Source: Theocolax elegans
Lineage: Eukaryota; Arthropoda; Insecta; Hymenoptera; Cerocephalidae
DNA length: 64,000 bases
NCBI GenBank assembly: GCA_026168455.1
Contig: CM047426.1
Location: forward strand, 41,091,313-41,155,312
Reading direction: 5' to 3'
The notes below the pieces were generated by a model, which was not told the DNA's origin, made no database searches, and worked only from the letters and a program-made list of their open reading frames with translations. This document shows positions 43,913-53,751 of the stretch, piece by piece (the stretch's first letter is position 1; each line of letters opens with the position of its first letter). Position numbers and translations under genes: made by a program.

Positions 43913-45733
43913 ATGGCGTGTTCGACACAACAGAAGATCGAAGACTGGTGTTTGTTTTATAGAGACAAAGATATTTGTCAATATCTTAATGACCTGTCAC
44001 TTAAAGATACAGGCAATAAATTTGACAAATTAAGCCGTCTGACAAAATGGCTCCTAGGAGATTACGAGCCAAGGGATTTCGTTGAAGAACCTGAGCAGGA
44101 TGAAATTACCGTCTGGTACCATCGGGAGGAACTCAGGCAAAATTTCATCACAAAATATAGCTCGGCAGAACACCCGTGGGAGAACTCGACAATTGACGAC
44201 AACACAAGCCATCCATTATTAACTCTTAACAACGATGAAAAAGTTAAAGAAAATATGGAAACAAGTCGTAGAAGAGTTCAACACCTCAAAGACAATGAAA
44301 CCACGGCATTATTGCAAGAAACCACGGAATCAACACCAACGAATGATAAAGCTGCCGACAGTATTTTAAACGATGACCAAAATACAAGCAGAATAAGACT
44401 CACTGCAACAGACGGAGGAACATTCGAAATCCCACTAGAATTCGCAAATTTTATGCAAGGAATGTCAGACACAGTTAAGCAATTAACTGAAAAAGTAAAT
44501 GCGCTAACGGCTGCGCAAGCTCAGCCTATTTTAACTAGCACCAGACTGGACCAGCCACGACACGAAGTCCGGAGCCAACGACAGCAAGTAGGATTCCAGG
44601 ACACAATGACGTACCATTACCTGGACAATACAACCGAATTACCACAACCTGACCCCCCAGCACCACTCGCAAGGAGAGTCGGCCAAGCCTGGGAGGGGGG
44701 GAACTTCCAAGGTCAGGAAAGACTTGGAAATACGAGTGGTACCAGGACCGAGAACAGCACCTGGCAGAGAAGTGCAGGACAGTCGCTGAGAGACGTCGGT
44801 CAAATTGTCCGGAAATGGGGACTACAGTTCTCAGCAGATGGCGACCAGAGCATAGACTCATTTCTCGAACGAGTCGAGGAATGTCGGATTCTGGCCAATC
44901 TTTCAGAATCCGAATTGCTAAGCTCACTGCCAGAGTTATTCAAAGGCGTTGCAGCACTCTGGTTCAAAAACGAAAGAGATACGTGGTCGACGTGGTCCGA
45001 ATTCCAAAAAGAAGCTCGTCACTGGTTCGGAACAAATAGGCGGTTTCAGAAGAGGTTGATTGCCGAAATAAATTCCCGCTATCAAGGACCCGGCGAGAAA
45101 ACACGGGACTATATTACGTGTTTAGTGCACATGATAAGAAGACTCGATCCAATCCCAAGGATCGAGCAGCAGTTAGATACACTGCACGGCAACCTGCGCC
45201 CCGAGATACAGAATTTGGTGCGCAGGACGGATTGCGATTCAATCCATACTCTTCTTGATCTTGCTGTCGAAGCCGAACTTACGCTGGAGGGACAGAAAGC
45301 GTATAGGCACCCTCCGCCACCCGAGACTGCCCTAATCCCCGAGTCGGCTTATAAACCGAAGGAGGAAAGAAGGGCCAAGACGAAGATTGCAGCGGTGCAG
45401 TCGACAGCACCAAATCTGCAGACTAAGAAGAATCCGCCAGAGGACTTGGCGAAAACCCTGGCCAAAGTTCTGGAAGAGAAGATGAGAGAATTCGTCCTTT
45501 CAATGACCACATCCCGGAGCGGAATTGGTAAACCGAGGGAACCAAACCGGACGAAGAATGCGAAGGGTTCCGCCGAAAGGACGTACGGCGGATCGAAGGT
45601 GGAAAAAGACAATCAGATCGTGAGCGCAAGACCGCAAGCCACACAACCACTGAAATGCTTTGGTTGCGGACGGCTAGGGTATAAGCGCGCAGATTGTCCG
45701 GACTGTTCGGGAAACGCAAACAGGAGCGGTTAA
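43913..45733 (+). CDS. gag: TE-A gag
   Basis: 606-residue structural protein that would package element RNA. The N-terminal third is acidic and unrecognised. The region about 300-480 has capsid-like helices (ESELLSSLPELFKGVAALWFKNE, RYQGPGEKTRDYI). Near the C-terminus, CFGCGRLGYKRADCPDC gives C-x2-C-x9-C-x2-C, a variant zinc knuckle without the usual His. The ATG at 43913 is preceded by a leader with stops in frame. It overlaps pol by 40 bases; the frameshift signal at 45709 lies eight codons before its stop. Confidence 0.9.
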   Translation: MACSTQQKIEDWCLFYRDKDICQYLNDLSLKDTGNKFDKLSRLTKWLLGDYEPRDFVEEPEQDEITVWYHREELRQNFITKYSSAEHPWENSTIDDNTSHPLLTLNNDEKVKENMETSRRRVQHLKDNETTALLQETTESTPTNDKAADSILNDDQNTSRIRLTATDGGTFEIPLEFANFMQGMSDTVKQLTEKVNALTAAQAQPILTSTRLDQPRHEVRSQRQQVGFQDTMTYHYLDNTTELPQPDPPAPLARRVGQAWEGGNFQGQERLGNTSGTRTENSTWQRSAGQSLRDVGQIVRKWGLQFSADGDQSIDSFLERVEECRILANLSESELLSSLPELFKGVAALWFKNERDTWSTWSEFQKEARHWFGTNRRFQKRLIAEINSRYQGPGEKTRDYITCLVHMIRRLDPIPRIEQQLDTLHGNLRPEIQNLVRRTDCDSIHTLLDLAVEAELTLEGQKAYRHPPPPETALIPESAYKPKEERRAKTKIAAVQSTAPNLQTKKNPPEDLAKTLAKVLEEKMREFVLSMTTSRSGIGKPREPNRTKNAKGSAERTYGGSKVEKDNQIVSARPQATQPLKCFGCGRLGYKRADCPDCSGNANRSG

Positions 45734-48700
45734 AAAGGGTCGTTCCCGTTCCTGCCCCGCGTAAGACCCGAACAGATATCCCAACTACAGCCGAGCGCTG
45801 TGAGGAGAACTCGGCAGCAAAAGAGTCGTCGGGAGTGCCGACGTCATCGGCTGAGTCCGAGAAAGATAGCGGCTGTCTCAGCCCGAACTCTGTGAGATCG
45901 ACAGAAAAGTCAGATCAACACCAGATAGCGGCCGCTACCCGAGATCATGATGATAGGGCTGGAGGAGAAGACCCTCCGAGTGAAAAAGAAACTCGTTGGT
46001 GGTTCCAAGTGGGCATTGCCGGCTACCGCGTACGCGCCTTGTTCGACACAGGAGCATCGCGCACGGTAATGGGCTCGATTGGCCTACAATTGGCCACGGC
46101 CTGTGGCTGTCCACTCATCCCGAGCAACGGAAGGAAAGCGAAAGTGCCAGGAAACCAGACGGTGTCGATCGCTGGTTACGTAGACCTGCCTTTCGAGGTT
46201 GCCGGGATAAAACGAGATATTCGCGTAGCCGTGCTTCCGGACGATCAAATCGACTGTTACGTCGGAGCGGACTTCATCCGTGGTTTTGGCGCAGTTTTGG
46301 ATCCAAACGAGAATAAACTTTGGATCAAAGCGGCCAACAAGTCCGTAGATCTGGAAGTAGCGAGCATATCGCGAATCGATGCATTCGAGATAGCATCGAT
46401 AGGACTTGCAGACTTATTGCCAGAGGAGCAAGAAAGACTGCATACACTGGCTGACCGATACCTGGGTACAACGGGGAGGCCGTTGGGATGTACATCTCTG
46501 ATTGAGCACGCGATCGACGTGGGTGCGACGCGGCCGATCAAGCAGAAATATTATCCCGTCTCTAAGAGAATAGAGGAAGAGATGCACGCCCAGGTTAAAG
46601 AGATGCTCGACGCAGGGGTGATCGAGCCATCAACCAGTGGGTGGTCGAGCCCCGTAGTAATGGTCCGTAAACCTAACGGGAAGTATCGGTTCTGTATTGA
46701 CTATCGGAAGGTCAATGCAGTGTCGAAAACCGATGCTTACCCGCTGCCTAACATGGACGGCATACTACGGAAGCTCAAGAACGCGAGGTACATCAGTACG
46801 CTAGACTTGAGTAGCGCGTACCACCAGATACCGCTAAGACCGGAGTCAGCGGCTATTACCGCGTTCACAGTACCTGGGTTAGGCTTATTCCAATTTAAAA
46901 GGATGCCTTATGGCTTATCCCAGGCGGGAGCCACGTTCCAAAGGTTAGTGGACAAAATCATAGGGCCTGAGCTCGAGCCCTATGCATTTTCGTACCTCGA
47001 TGATATAATCATCGCCACAGAGACCTTCGAGGAACACGAAAAGTGGCTAAAGTATGTCCTGAAGAGAATCAACGAGGCTAGTCTCACAGTGAATCGGGAT
47101 AAAAGTGTATTTGGACGTACTGAGGTGAAATATCTCGGAGTGCTGGTAAATCGCGATGGAATCAGACCAGACCCCGAGAAAATCGAGCCGATCATCAATT
47201 ATCCGGCGCCCAAGAATCTGAAACAGCTGAGAAGATTCCTTGGTATGGGTTCGTGGTACCGGAAATTCTTACGAGACTTTGCTACCTTGGCCGAGCCGCT
47301 GACAAGGCTTACCAAGAAGGACCGTAAGTTTGAATGGCTCGAGGAGCAGCAACAGGCATTCGATCAGATTAAGGCGCTGATCGCAACTGCTCCCGTCCTA
47401 GCGAGGCCAGAGTTCGATGTGCAGTTTGTCATACAAACAGACGCGAGCGACACTGGCATTGGCGCAGTACTTCTCCAGGTGATTAATGGGGAAGAGAGAG
47501 TACTGGAATTCGCCAGTAGGACGTTAAACCAGGCCGAACGCAATTATAGCGTTACGGAACGAGAATGCCTGGCGGTTATATGGGCGATTGGTAAATATAG
47601 ACCTTACATAGAAGGCTATCATTTCCGCGTTATAACCGACCATAGTAGCTTACGTTGGTTGCGTAGCTTACACAGCCCAACGGGTAGGTTAGCGCGATGG
47701 GCGTTAGAGTTGCAGGGACACAGCTTTGATGTGGAGCATCGAAAAGGCGCCCTGAACTATGTACCCGACGCGCTATCGCGGATGAGCGAGGAGGAGGCCC
47801 TCGCCATCAACGCAATATCTTGGGTAGAGGAGTCCCAAGACGAGTGGTTTCAGAATTGGCTGAAACGAGTTAAATCCAGTCCAAGGGATTTTCCTCGTTG
47901 GAAGTGTGTCGGAGGACGACTATACTTCCACAAGCCGAACGAGTTGATCGACGAAACACTCGGAGACGAGGACGCGTGGAAGTTAGTGATTCCAAAGGAA
48001 CACCGAAAAGCGGTCCTCGAGGAAAGCCACGACTCTCCTACGTCTGGCCATGCTGGACGTGAGAAGACGTTTGCCAGTCTGGCTAAGTATTACTACTGGC
48101 CAGGTTATTACGCCGACGTGAAGGACTACGTGCGTCGCTGTCTCGTCTGTCAACAATGCAAGGTGGATCACCGACCACCTGCAGGACTGATGGGAAAACG
48201 CACGGTCGAGCGTCCCTGGCAAGTCGTGGCAGGGGATATCACCGGGCCCTTTGTAAGGAGCAAGGGCGGATACGAATACATCCTAGTATTCTTGGATTTA
48301 TTCACCCGGTGGGCGGAGTGTATACCAATTCGCAAAGCCAACGCGAAAACCATTCTCAAGGAATTCAAAGAGAGAATAGTTTTAAGATTTGGTACTCCTG
48401 AGGTATTTCTATCGGATAACGGTACCGAATTCAAGAATAAGGCCGTCGACGAATACCTACAAGAGGTTGGGATACACCATACCACCACTCCGCCATATTT
48501 CCCCCAAGCGAATCCGGTTGAACGCGTCAACCGAACGCTGAAAACCAGGATTGTGGCCTTCATCGAAGAAAACCACAATACCTGGGACGAGAAGTTGCCG
48601 GAACTTGTATTCTCGCTGAACAACACCGTACACGAGTCGACGGGTACAACTCCGGCAATGCTGAATTACGGACGAGAGCCTATGCCTCCTGGTACCATCA

Positions 48701-49422
48701 AGAGGAACCAAGAACAGGCTGGCATAGAAGAGGAGCAGCACCATAAAATAAAATTGTGGCAAGAGCGACTTAGAAAGCTCAGGGAAGTACATGAGTCTGC
48801 AGCCGCACGCTCAGACCAACAACCTGAGCGGCAAGCAAGCGATTATAACGCTAAAAGGAGGGACACACCTTTCACCGTAGGAGATATGGTGTGGAAGAAG
48901 AACAGGGTCCTGTCCTCAGCAGCTCAGGGTATTTCGGCTAAGCTGGCTCCGAAGGCAACCGGTCCGTATATCATAATAGGCCAACCAGGATCCAATACTT
49001 ATACGTTGTTGGATAAAGACGGTAAAGTGACCGACCTGGCACACGCCGAACACCTTAGACACTGCATCTCACCGGATCTCGACGCAGACAAGGAAGAAGA
49101 ACATCCGCCGAGGGACATCGTGGGAGAAGGGGCGACGCGCGACCCGCCCCAGGCGAGCGTACAGTCACCAAATTGCGTGCGGACTCCTGCGCGAGTCATA
49201 GCGGGTGACACCAGCGTGCGAGAACAGGCTCCTGCGAGAGTCAAAACGCCGGATGTACGAAAACGCGGCCGTCCGCGAAAATCCGCGAAAGCCGTCGCGA
49301 GACCCCACGGGAAAAACATAGTGAAACGCGGTGTAGCAAATAATGACGTCGAATCCGTACTCGAGAGATCAAGGTCATCGGTAGTCCGTAGAAAGACGCG
49401 CGCGCAAGCGAAGCGGCAGTGA
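45694..49422 (+). CDS. pol: TE-A pol: protease, RT, RNase H, integrase with AT-hook
   Basis: 1242 residues from the first possible codon; real synthesis would start by frameshift at 45715. Protease: LFDTGASRTVMG near residue 115. Reverse transcriptase about 270-450: FCIDYRKVNAV, TLDLSSAYHQIPL, SYLDDIIIAT. RNase H about 575-700: QTDASDTGIGAVL, ERECLAVIWA, VITDHSSLRWL. Integrase: HHCC zinc domain (HDSPTSGHAG...CLVCQQC), then catalytic D in VAGDITGP, D in LSDNGTEF, E in NPVERVNRT. The C-terminal tail after about residue 1110 ends in DVRKRGRPRKSAK, an AT-hook near residue 1190. No stops or frameshifts. Confidence 0.95.
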   Translation: MSGLFGKRKQERLKRVVPVPAPRKTRTDIPTTAERCEENSAAKESSGVPTSSAESEKDSGCLSPNSVRSTEKSDQHQIAAATRDHDDRAGGEDPPSEKETRWWFQVGIAGYRVRALFDTGASRTVMGSIGLQLATACGCPLIPSNGRKAKVPGNQTVSIAGYVDLPFEVAGIKRDIRVAVLPDDQIDCYVGADFIRGFGAVLDPNENKLWIKAANKSVDLEVASISRIDAFEIASIGLADLLPEEQERLHTLADRYLGTTGRPLGCTSLIEHAIDVGATRPIKQKYYPVSKRIEEEMHAQVKEMLDAGVIEPSTSGWSSPVVMVRKPNGKYRFCIDYRKVNAVSKTDAYPLPNMDGILRKLKNARYISTLDLSSAYHQIPLRPESAAITAFTVPGLGLFQFKRMPYGLSQAGATFQRLVDKIIGPELEPYAFSYLDDIIIATETFEEHEKWLKYVLKRINEASLTVNRDKSVFGRTEVKYLGVLVNRDGIRPDPEKIEPIINYPAPKNLKQLRRFLGMGSWYRKFLRDFATLAEPLTRLTKKDRKFEWLEEQQQAFDQIKALIATAPVLARPEFDVQFVIQTDASDTGIGAVLLQVINGEERVLEFASRTLNQAERNYSVTERECLAVIWAIGKYRPYIEGYHFRVITDHSSLRWLRSLHSPTGRLARWALELQGHSFDVEHRKGALNYVPDALSRMSEEEALAINAISWVEESQDEWFQNWLKRVKSSPRDFPRWKCVGGRLYFHKPNELIDETLGDEDAWKLVIPKEHRKAVLEESHDSPTSGHAGREKTFASLAKYYYWPGYYADVKDYVRRCLVCQQCKVDHRPPAGLMGKRTVERPWQVVAGDITGPFVRSKGGYEYILVFLDLFTRWAECIPIRKANAKTILKEFKERIVLRFGTPEVFLSDNGTEFKNKAVDEYLQEVGIHHTTTPPYFPQANPVERVNRTLKTRIVAFIEENHNTWDEKLPELVFSLNNTVHESTGTTPAMLNYGREPMPPGTIKRNQEQAGIEEEQHHKIKLWQERLRKLREVHESAAARSDQQPERQASDYNAKRRDTPFTVGDMVWKKNRVLSSAAQGISAKLAPKATGPYIIIGQPGSNTYTLLDKDGKVTDLAHAEHLRHCISPDLDADKEEEHPPRDIVGEGATRDPPQASVQSPNCVRTPARVIAGDTSVREQAPARVKTPDVRKRGRPRKSAKAVARPHGKNIVKRGVANNDVESVLERSRSSVVRRKTRAQAKRQ
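45709..45770 (+). promoter_or_regulatory. TE-A gag-pol -1 ribosomal frameshift signal
   Basis: Slippery heptamer G GGA AAC (45709-45715) lies in the gag reading frame, as -1 frameshifting requires. After a 5-base spacer comes a 9-bp stem, CAGGAGCGG (45721-45729) with CCGTTCCTG (45746-45754), one pair being G-U. The 16-base loop contains GGGTC (45737-45741), which can pair with GACCC (45765-45769) to make an H-type pseudoknot. The gag stop TAA lies inside the loop. The pol frame is the -1 frame of gag. Confidence 0.8.
49243..49290 (+). other. AT-hook in TE-A integrase tail
   Basis: KRGRPRK is encoded from about 49259 to 49279. The G-R-P core flanked by basic residues is the AT-hook signature, which binds the minor groove of AT-rich DNA. 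The same motif occurs in the TE-B-like fragment at 37035-37055. Confidence 0.8.
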
Positions 49423-49781
49423 AAAATGTATTAATCATATGTATGCTGACGTAGACGGATGTCAACACTGAACCCAATTCAACGAGTTCGCCGTCGAAAA
49501 GATAAAAGAGCACTAACGCTATTTTGTGTGTGGTTGGCAGGGGACACATAACTTATGTACATGCCCCAGTCGGTCGAACCACCACTAGCTAAGTCAGAAA
49601 GAGCCGATAGCTCCTGACAAATCTGAGTCAGGACGAGATCACCAGGGTAAAAATCCCCTGGCTATCGAAATCGTGAAATAAAGCGATTTCAGTCAGTATC
49701 AGACCCCTAACCACACCCTGACGCGTCTAGGAAAGGTCAGAGCATGGTATATGGAAATATACCTTGCGTCTGGAAGGGGGG
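49423..49781 (+). other. TE-A 3' UTR and polypurine tract
   Basis: 360 bp without a frame, ending in GGAAGGGGGG (49772-49781) directly before the LTR start TGTAACGG. Confidence 0.8.
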
Positions 49782-50918
49782 TGTAACGGTAAACGGCTCA
49801 CGCGAGACGAAAATCGTACCGATCGCGTGAGTCTACCGTTGAAGACGCGTAAGGCGCATGCGCGAGCGCGTCGGAGAGCCGGTGTGCACGACACACCGGC
49901 AGTATCGTTCGAACCTCGAACAACACGGGATCGGCAACACCGTTCGGTTCGTAGCTCGACCTAGAGTGAGACCAATCAAGGCCCCGCGATTCCGAACTGT
50001 GGCGAAGGAGAGAGAGAGAGAGAGAGAGAGGGTCCGAGAGAGCGAAAGCGAGAAAAGGCGGACACCGCGAGTGCTAAGCTTCAACGTCGAAAAGACAAGT
50101 AAGTCCTGGCCAGGCGTGCGCCGTTTCGAAATTACGACGCGATCCGCGAGCGGCATCGGGATACGCGCGGTACCCCGACGCACCATACCGCCCGGGCGAG
50201 AGTCCGGATACTCTCGCCGTGTCTCTCTCTATTGCGTAGACACGCATTCGGTAAGCCGGAGTGCTCCACACTCCGGCAATAATTTGCCCATACTAGGTCT
50301 TCGGCTCAACCAGGTGCTCGATACCTGGTGTAATCTCGTTCCCGCGAACATATCGAGACGCCGTGTCTCGGACCGTAGTTTGCGGCGGGCGCACACACAC
50401 ACGCACACTGTATACATTTTATGTGCCCGCGTTTGTTTACATTTTCTTATTTAACTGTTATTGAGCCAAGGTTTAGCATTGCCTTGGCTCGCCCCGGCAT
50501 AATTTATAAGCTTTTGTATCCCGTTAATTTTTGTTTATATAGAATAAATTACACTGACATTTTTAATCGCGAGTGTCGATTCATTAAACCCGCGAGTAAT
50601 TCCTATCCCAAAGGCGAATACCGCCATGCCCCGCGGGTGTCGTGCACTGCACCTAGCACGACACACTTAACTGAGTAGCCGAGTACGAGCATCAACGGAG
50701 GATAAGTGTGCACTAGATAAGTGCACACATTGTACACAGGGAAGACGTCGTCGCTCGGAGCTTGAGGCTAGCTCCGGCCGTCCCGAAAGGTAATTTTCAC
50801 CGATTTGTCGGCTGTATGGTGAGACAGCTGACCTCGGTATTGCATTGATTTCCTGTACATCGAACAGATGTACTGGACGAACGTAACCCTCCTGACGTAC
50901 GAGAATAACCCTGTTACA
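49782..50918 (+). repeat. TE-A 3' LTR
   Basis: 1137 bp, same length as the 5' LTR and apparently identical (all frames through it give the same translations as in the 5' LTR), which indicates very recent insertion. Confidence 0.95.
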
Positions 50919-50985
50919 ATATCTAGAGACGAGATGCCTGGACTCTACTGATGAGCCCACCAGGCATACTCAGGGCGAAATATAA
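50919..50985 (+). ncRNA. Type III hammerhead ribozyme, array copy 4 (interrupted by TE-A)
   Basis: TE-A is inserted in the 5' strand of stem III. The target duplication ATAT restores four of six stem III pairs (ATAT/ATAT) next to the LTR end. Everything from the cleavage site (after C50923) onward is intact, so activity is plausible. Confidence 0.8.
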
Positions 50986-51482
50986 TTTTTTCTTTTTTTT
51001 TTTTTTTTTTTTTTTTTTCCGTCTTATTAAGGTTTTATTAATTTCATACTACAAACAACTAAATTTTATATTTTTGTTGACCTAGCTTGTCTTAGTCTTT
51101 TTTCAAACACTCATCCTGTGAGGTTTATTAAGTGGCTGGTATTAATACAGTCCGCCTTACTTGAGATGTTAAGAATATTCTTTGGCTTGTAAAGATCGAT
51201 AAATTCATATATCTTAAAACTTAAAGTGTAAGAAAGCAATAAATTCACGAATTTTTCTAATAGTTGGAAAATTCAAATTTTAAAATTATATGGCATTGGA
51301 TCACGAATATGCCTTATGTAACAAAAGTCTGACGATTAAGACATTAGTTCTATGTAAGTGCGTTAGGGGGCTACCTGTTAATATGTGGCACTTATTAAAG
51401 TTTGCTATCGGTAGGGCATATATACCCCATGTCTTCCTCGTCAGAATACAGCTGGTTTTCAAATAATTTTTATATCTGTCAT

Positions 51483-51551
51483 TTATATCTAGAGACGAGA
51501 TGCCTGGACTCTACTGATGAGCCCACCAGGCATACTCAGGGCGAAATATAA
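51483..51551 (+). ncRNA. Type III hammerhead ribozyme, array copy 5 (reference copy)
   Basis: Stem III: TTATAT (51483-51488) with ATATAA (51546-51551). Cleavage after C51489. Stem I: TAGAG (51490-51494) with CTCTA (51509-51513), loop 14 nt. Core CTGATGA (51514-51520), stem II GCCC/GGGC with a 14-nt loop, then GAAA. Loop I ATGCCTGG and loop II CCAGGCAT are perfect complements, which would allow the tertiary loop contact fast hammerheads need. Confidence 0.92.
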
Positions 51552-52047
51552 TTTTTTCTTTTTTTTTTTTTTTTTTTTTTTTCCGTCTTATTAAGGTTTT
51601 TTTAATTTCATACTACAAACAACTAAATTTTATATTTTTGTTGACCTAGCTTGTCTTAGTCTTTTTTCAAACACTCATCCTGTGAGGTTTATTAAGTGGC
51701 TGGTATTAATACAGTCCGCCTTACTTGAGATGTTAAGAATATTTCTTTGGCTTGTAAAGATCGATAAATTCATATATCTTAAAACTTAAAGTGTAAGAAA
51801 GCAATAAATTCACGAATTTTTCTAATAGTTGGAAAATTCAAATTTTAAAATTATATGGCATTGGATCACGAATATGCCTTATGTAACAAAAGTCTGACGA
51901 TTAAGACATTAGTTCTATGTAAGTGCGTTAGGGGGCTACCTGTTAATATGTGGCACTTATTAAAGTTTGCTATCGGTAGGGCATATATACCCCATGTCTT
52001 CCTCGTCAGAATACAGCTGGTTTTCAAATAATTTTTATATCTGTCAT

Positions 52048-52116
52048 TTATATCTAGAGACGAGATGCCTGGACTCTACTGATGAGCCCACCAGGCATAC
52101 TCAGGGCGAAATATAA
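52048..52116 (+). ncRNA. Type III hammerhead ribozyme, array copy 6
   Basis: Identical motif; cleavage expected after C52054. Confidence 0.9.
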
Positions 52117-52615
52117 TTTTTTCTTTTTTTTTTTTTTTTTTTTTTTTTTTCCGTCTTATTAAGGTTTTATTAATTTCATACTACAAACAACTAAATTTTA
52201 TATTTTTGTTGACCTAGCTTGTCTTAGTCTTTTTTCAAACACTCATCCTGTGAGGTTTATTAAGTGGCTGGTATTAATACAGTCCGCCTTACTTGAGATG
52301 TTAAGAATATTTCTTTGGCTTGTAAAGATCGATAAATTCATATATCTTAAAACTTAAAGTGTAAGAAAGCAATAAATTCACGAATTTTTCTAATAGTTGG
52401 AAAATTCAAATTTTAAAATTATATGGCATTGGATCACGAATATGCCTTATGTAACAAAAGTCTGACGATTAAGACATTAGTTCTATGTAAGTGCGTTAGG
52501 GGGCTACCTGTTAATATGTGGCACTTATTAAAGTTTGCTATCGGTAGGGCATATATACCCCATGTCTTCCTCGTCAGAATACAGCTGGTTTTCAAATAAT
52601 TTTTATATCTGTCAT

Positions 52616-52684
52616 TTATATCTAGAGACGAGATGCCTGGACTCTACTGATGAGCCCACCAGGCATACTCAGGGCGAAATATAA
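52616..52684 (+). ncRNA. Type III hammerhead ribozyme, array copy 7
   Basis: Identical motif; cleavage expected after C52622. Confidence 0.9.
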
Positions 52685-53181
52685 TTTTTTCTTTTTTTTT
52701 TTTTTTTTTTTTTTTTCCGTCTTATTAAGGTTTTATTAATTTCATACTACAAACAACTAAATTTTATATTTTTGTTGACCTAGCTTGTCTTAGTCTTTTT
52801 TCAAACACTCATCCTGTGAGGTTTATTAAGTGGCTGGTATTAATACAGTCCGCCTTACTTGAGATGTTAAGAATATTTCTTTGGCTTGTAAAGATCGATA
52901 AATTCATATATCTTAAAACTTAAAGTGTAAGAAAGCAATAAATTCACGAATTTTTCTAATAGTTGGAAAATTCAAATTTTAAAATTATATGGCATTGGAT
53001 CACGAATATGCCTTATGTAACAAAAGTCTGACGATTAAGACATTAGTTCTATGTAAGTGCGTTAGGGGGCTACCTGTTAATATGTGGCACTTATTAAAGT
53101 TTGCTATCGGTAGGGCATATATACCCCATGTCTTCCTCGTCAGAATACAGCTGGTTTTCAAATAATTTTTATATCTGTCAT

Positions 53182-53250
53182 TTATATCTAGAGACGAGAT
53201 GCCTGGACTCTACTGATGAGCCCACCAGGCATACTCAGGGCGAAATATAA
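53182..53250 (+). ncRNA. Type III hammerhead ribozyme, array copy 8
   Basis: Identical motif; cleavage expected after C53188. The unit just after it (53461) has a single substitution (tgtaatgatcg instead of tgtaaagatcg). Confidence 0.9.
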
Positions 53251-53255
53251 TTTTT

Positions 53256-53286
<31 letters not shown>

Positions 53287-53751
53287 CCGTCTTATTAAGG
53301 TTTTATTAATTTCATACTACAAACAACTAAATTTTATATTTTTGTTGACCTAGCTTGTCTTAGTCTTTTTTCAAACACTCATCCTGTGAGGTTTATTAAG
53401 TGGCTGGTATTAATACAGTCCGCCTTACTTGAGATGTTAAGAATATTTCTTTGGCTTGTAATGATCGATAAATTCATATATCTTAAAACTTAAAGTGTAA
53501 GAAAGCAATAAATTCACGAATTTTTCTAATAGTTGGAAAATTCAAATTTTAAAATTATATGGCATTGGATCACGAATATGCCTTATGTAACAAAAGTCTG
53601 ACGATTAAGACATTAGTTCTATGTAAGTGCGTTAGGGGGCTACCTGTTAATATGTGGCACTTATTAAAGTTTGCTATCGGTAGGGCATATATACCCCATG
53701 TCTTCCTCGTCAGAATACAGCTGGTTTTCAAATAATTTTTATATCTGTCAT

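Larger units (their letters stand above)
41287..50918 (+). mobile_element. TE-A: intact young Ty3/Gypsy LTR retrotransposon
   Basis: 9632-bp element flanked by the 4-bp duplication ATAT (41283-41286 and 50919-50922), inserted in a hammerhead array unit. Both LTRs are 1137 bp and look identical wherever I compared them. Order: LTR, TGGCGCCCAAC primer site, 1.5 kb leader, gag (606 aa), pol (1242 aa) in -1 frame, purine tract, LTR. All enzymatic motifs are present and uninterrupted. It therefore looks recently inserted and possibly capable of movement. Confidence 0.95.
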
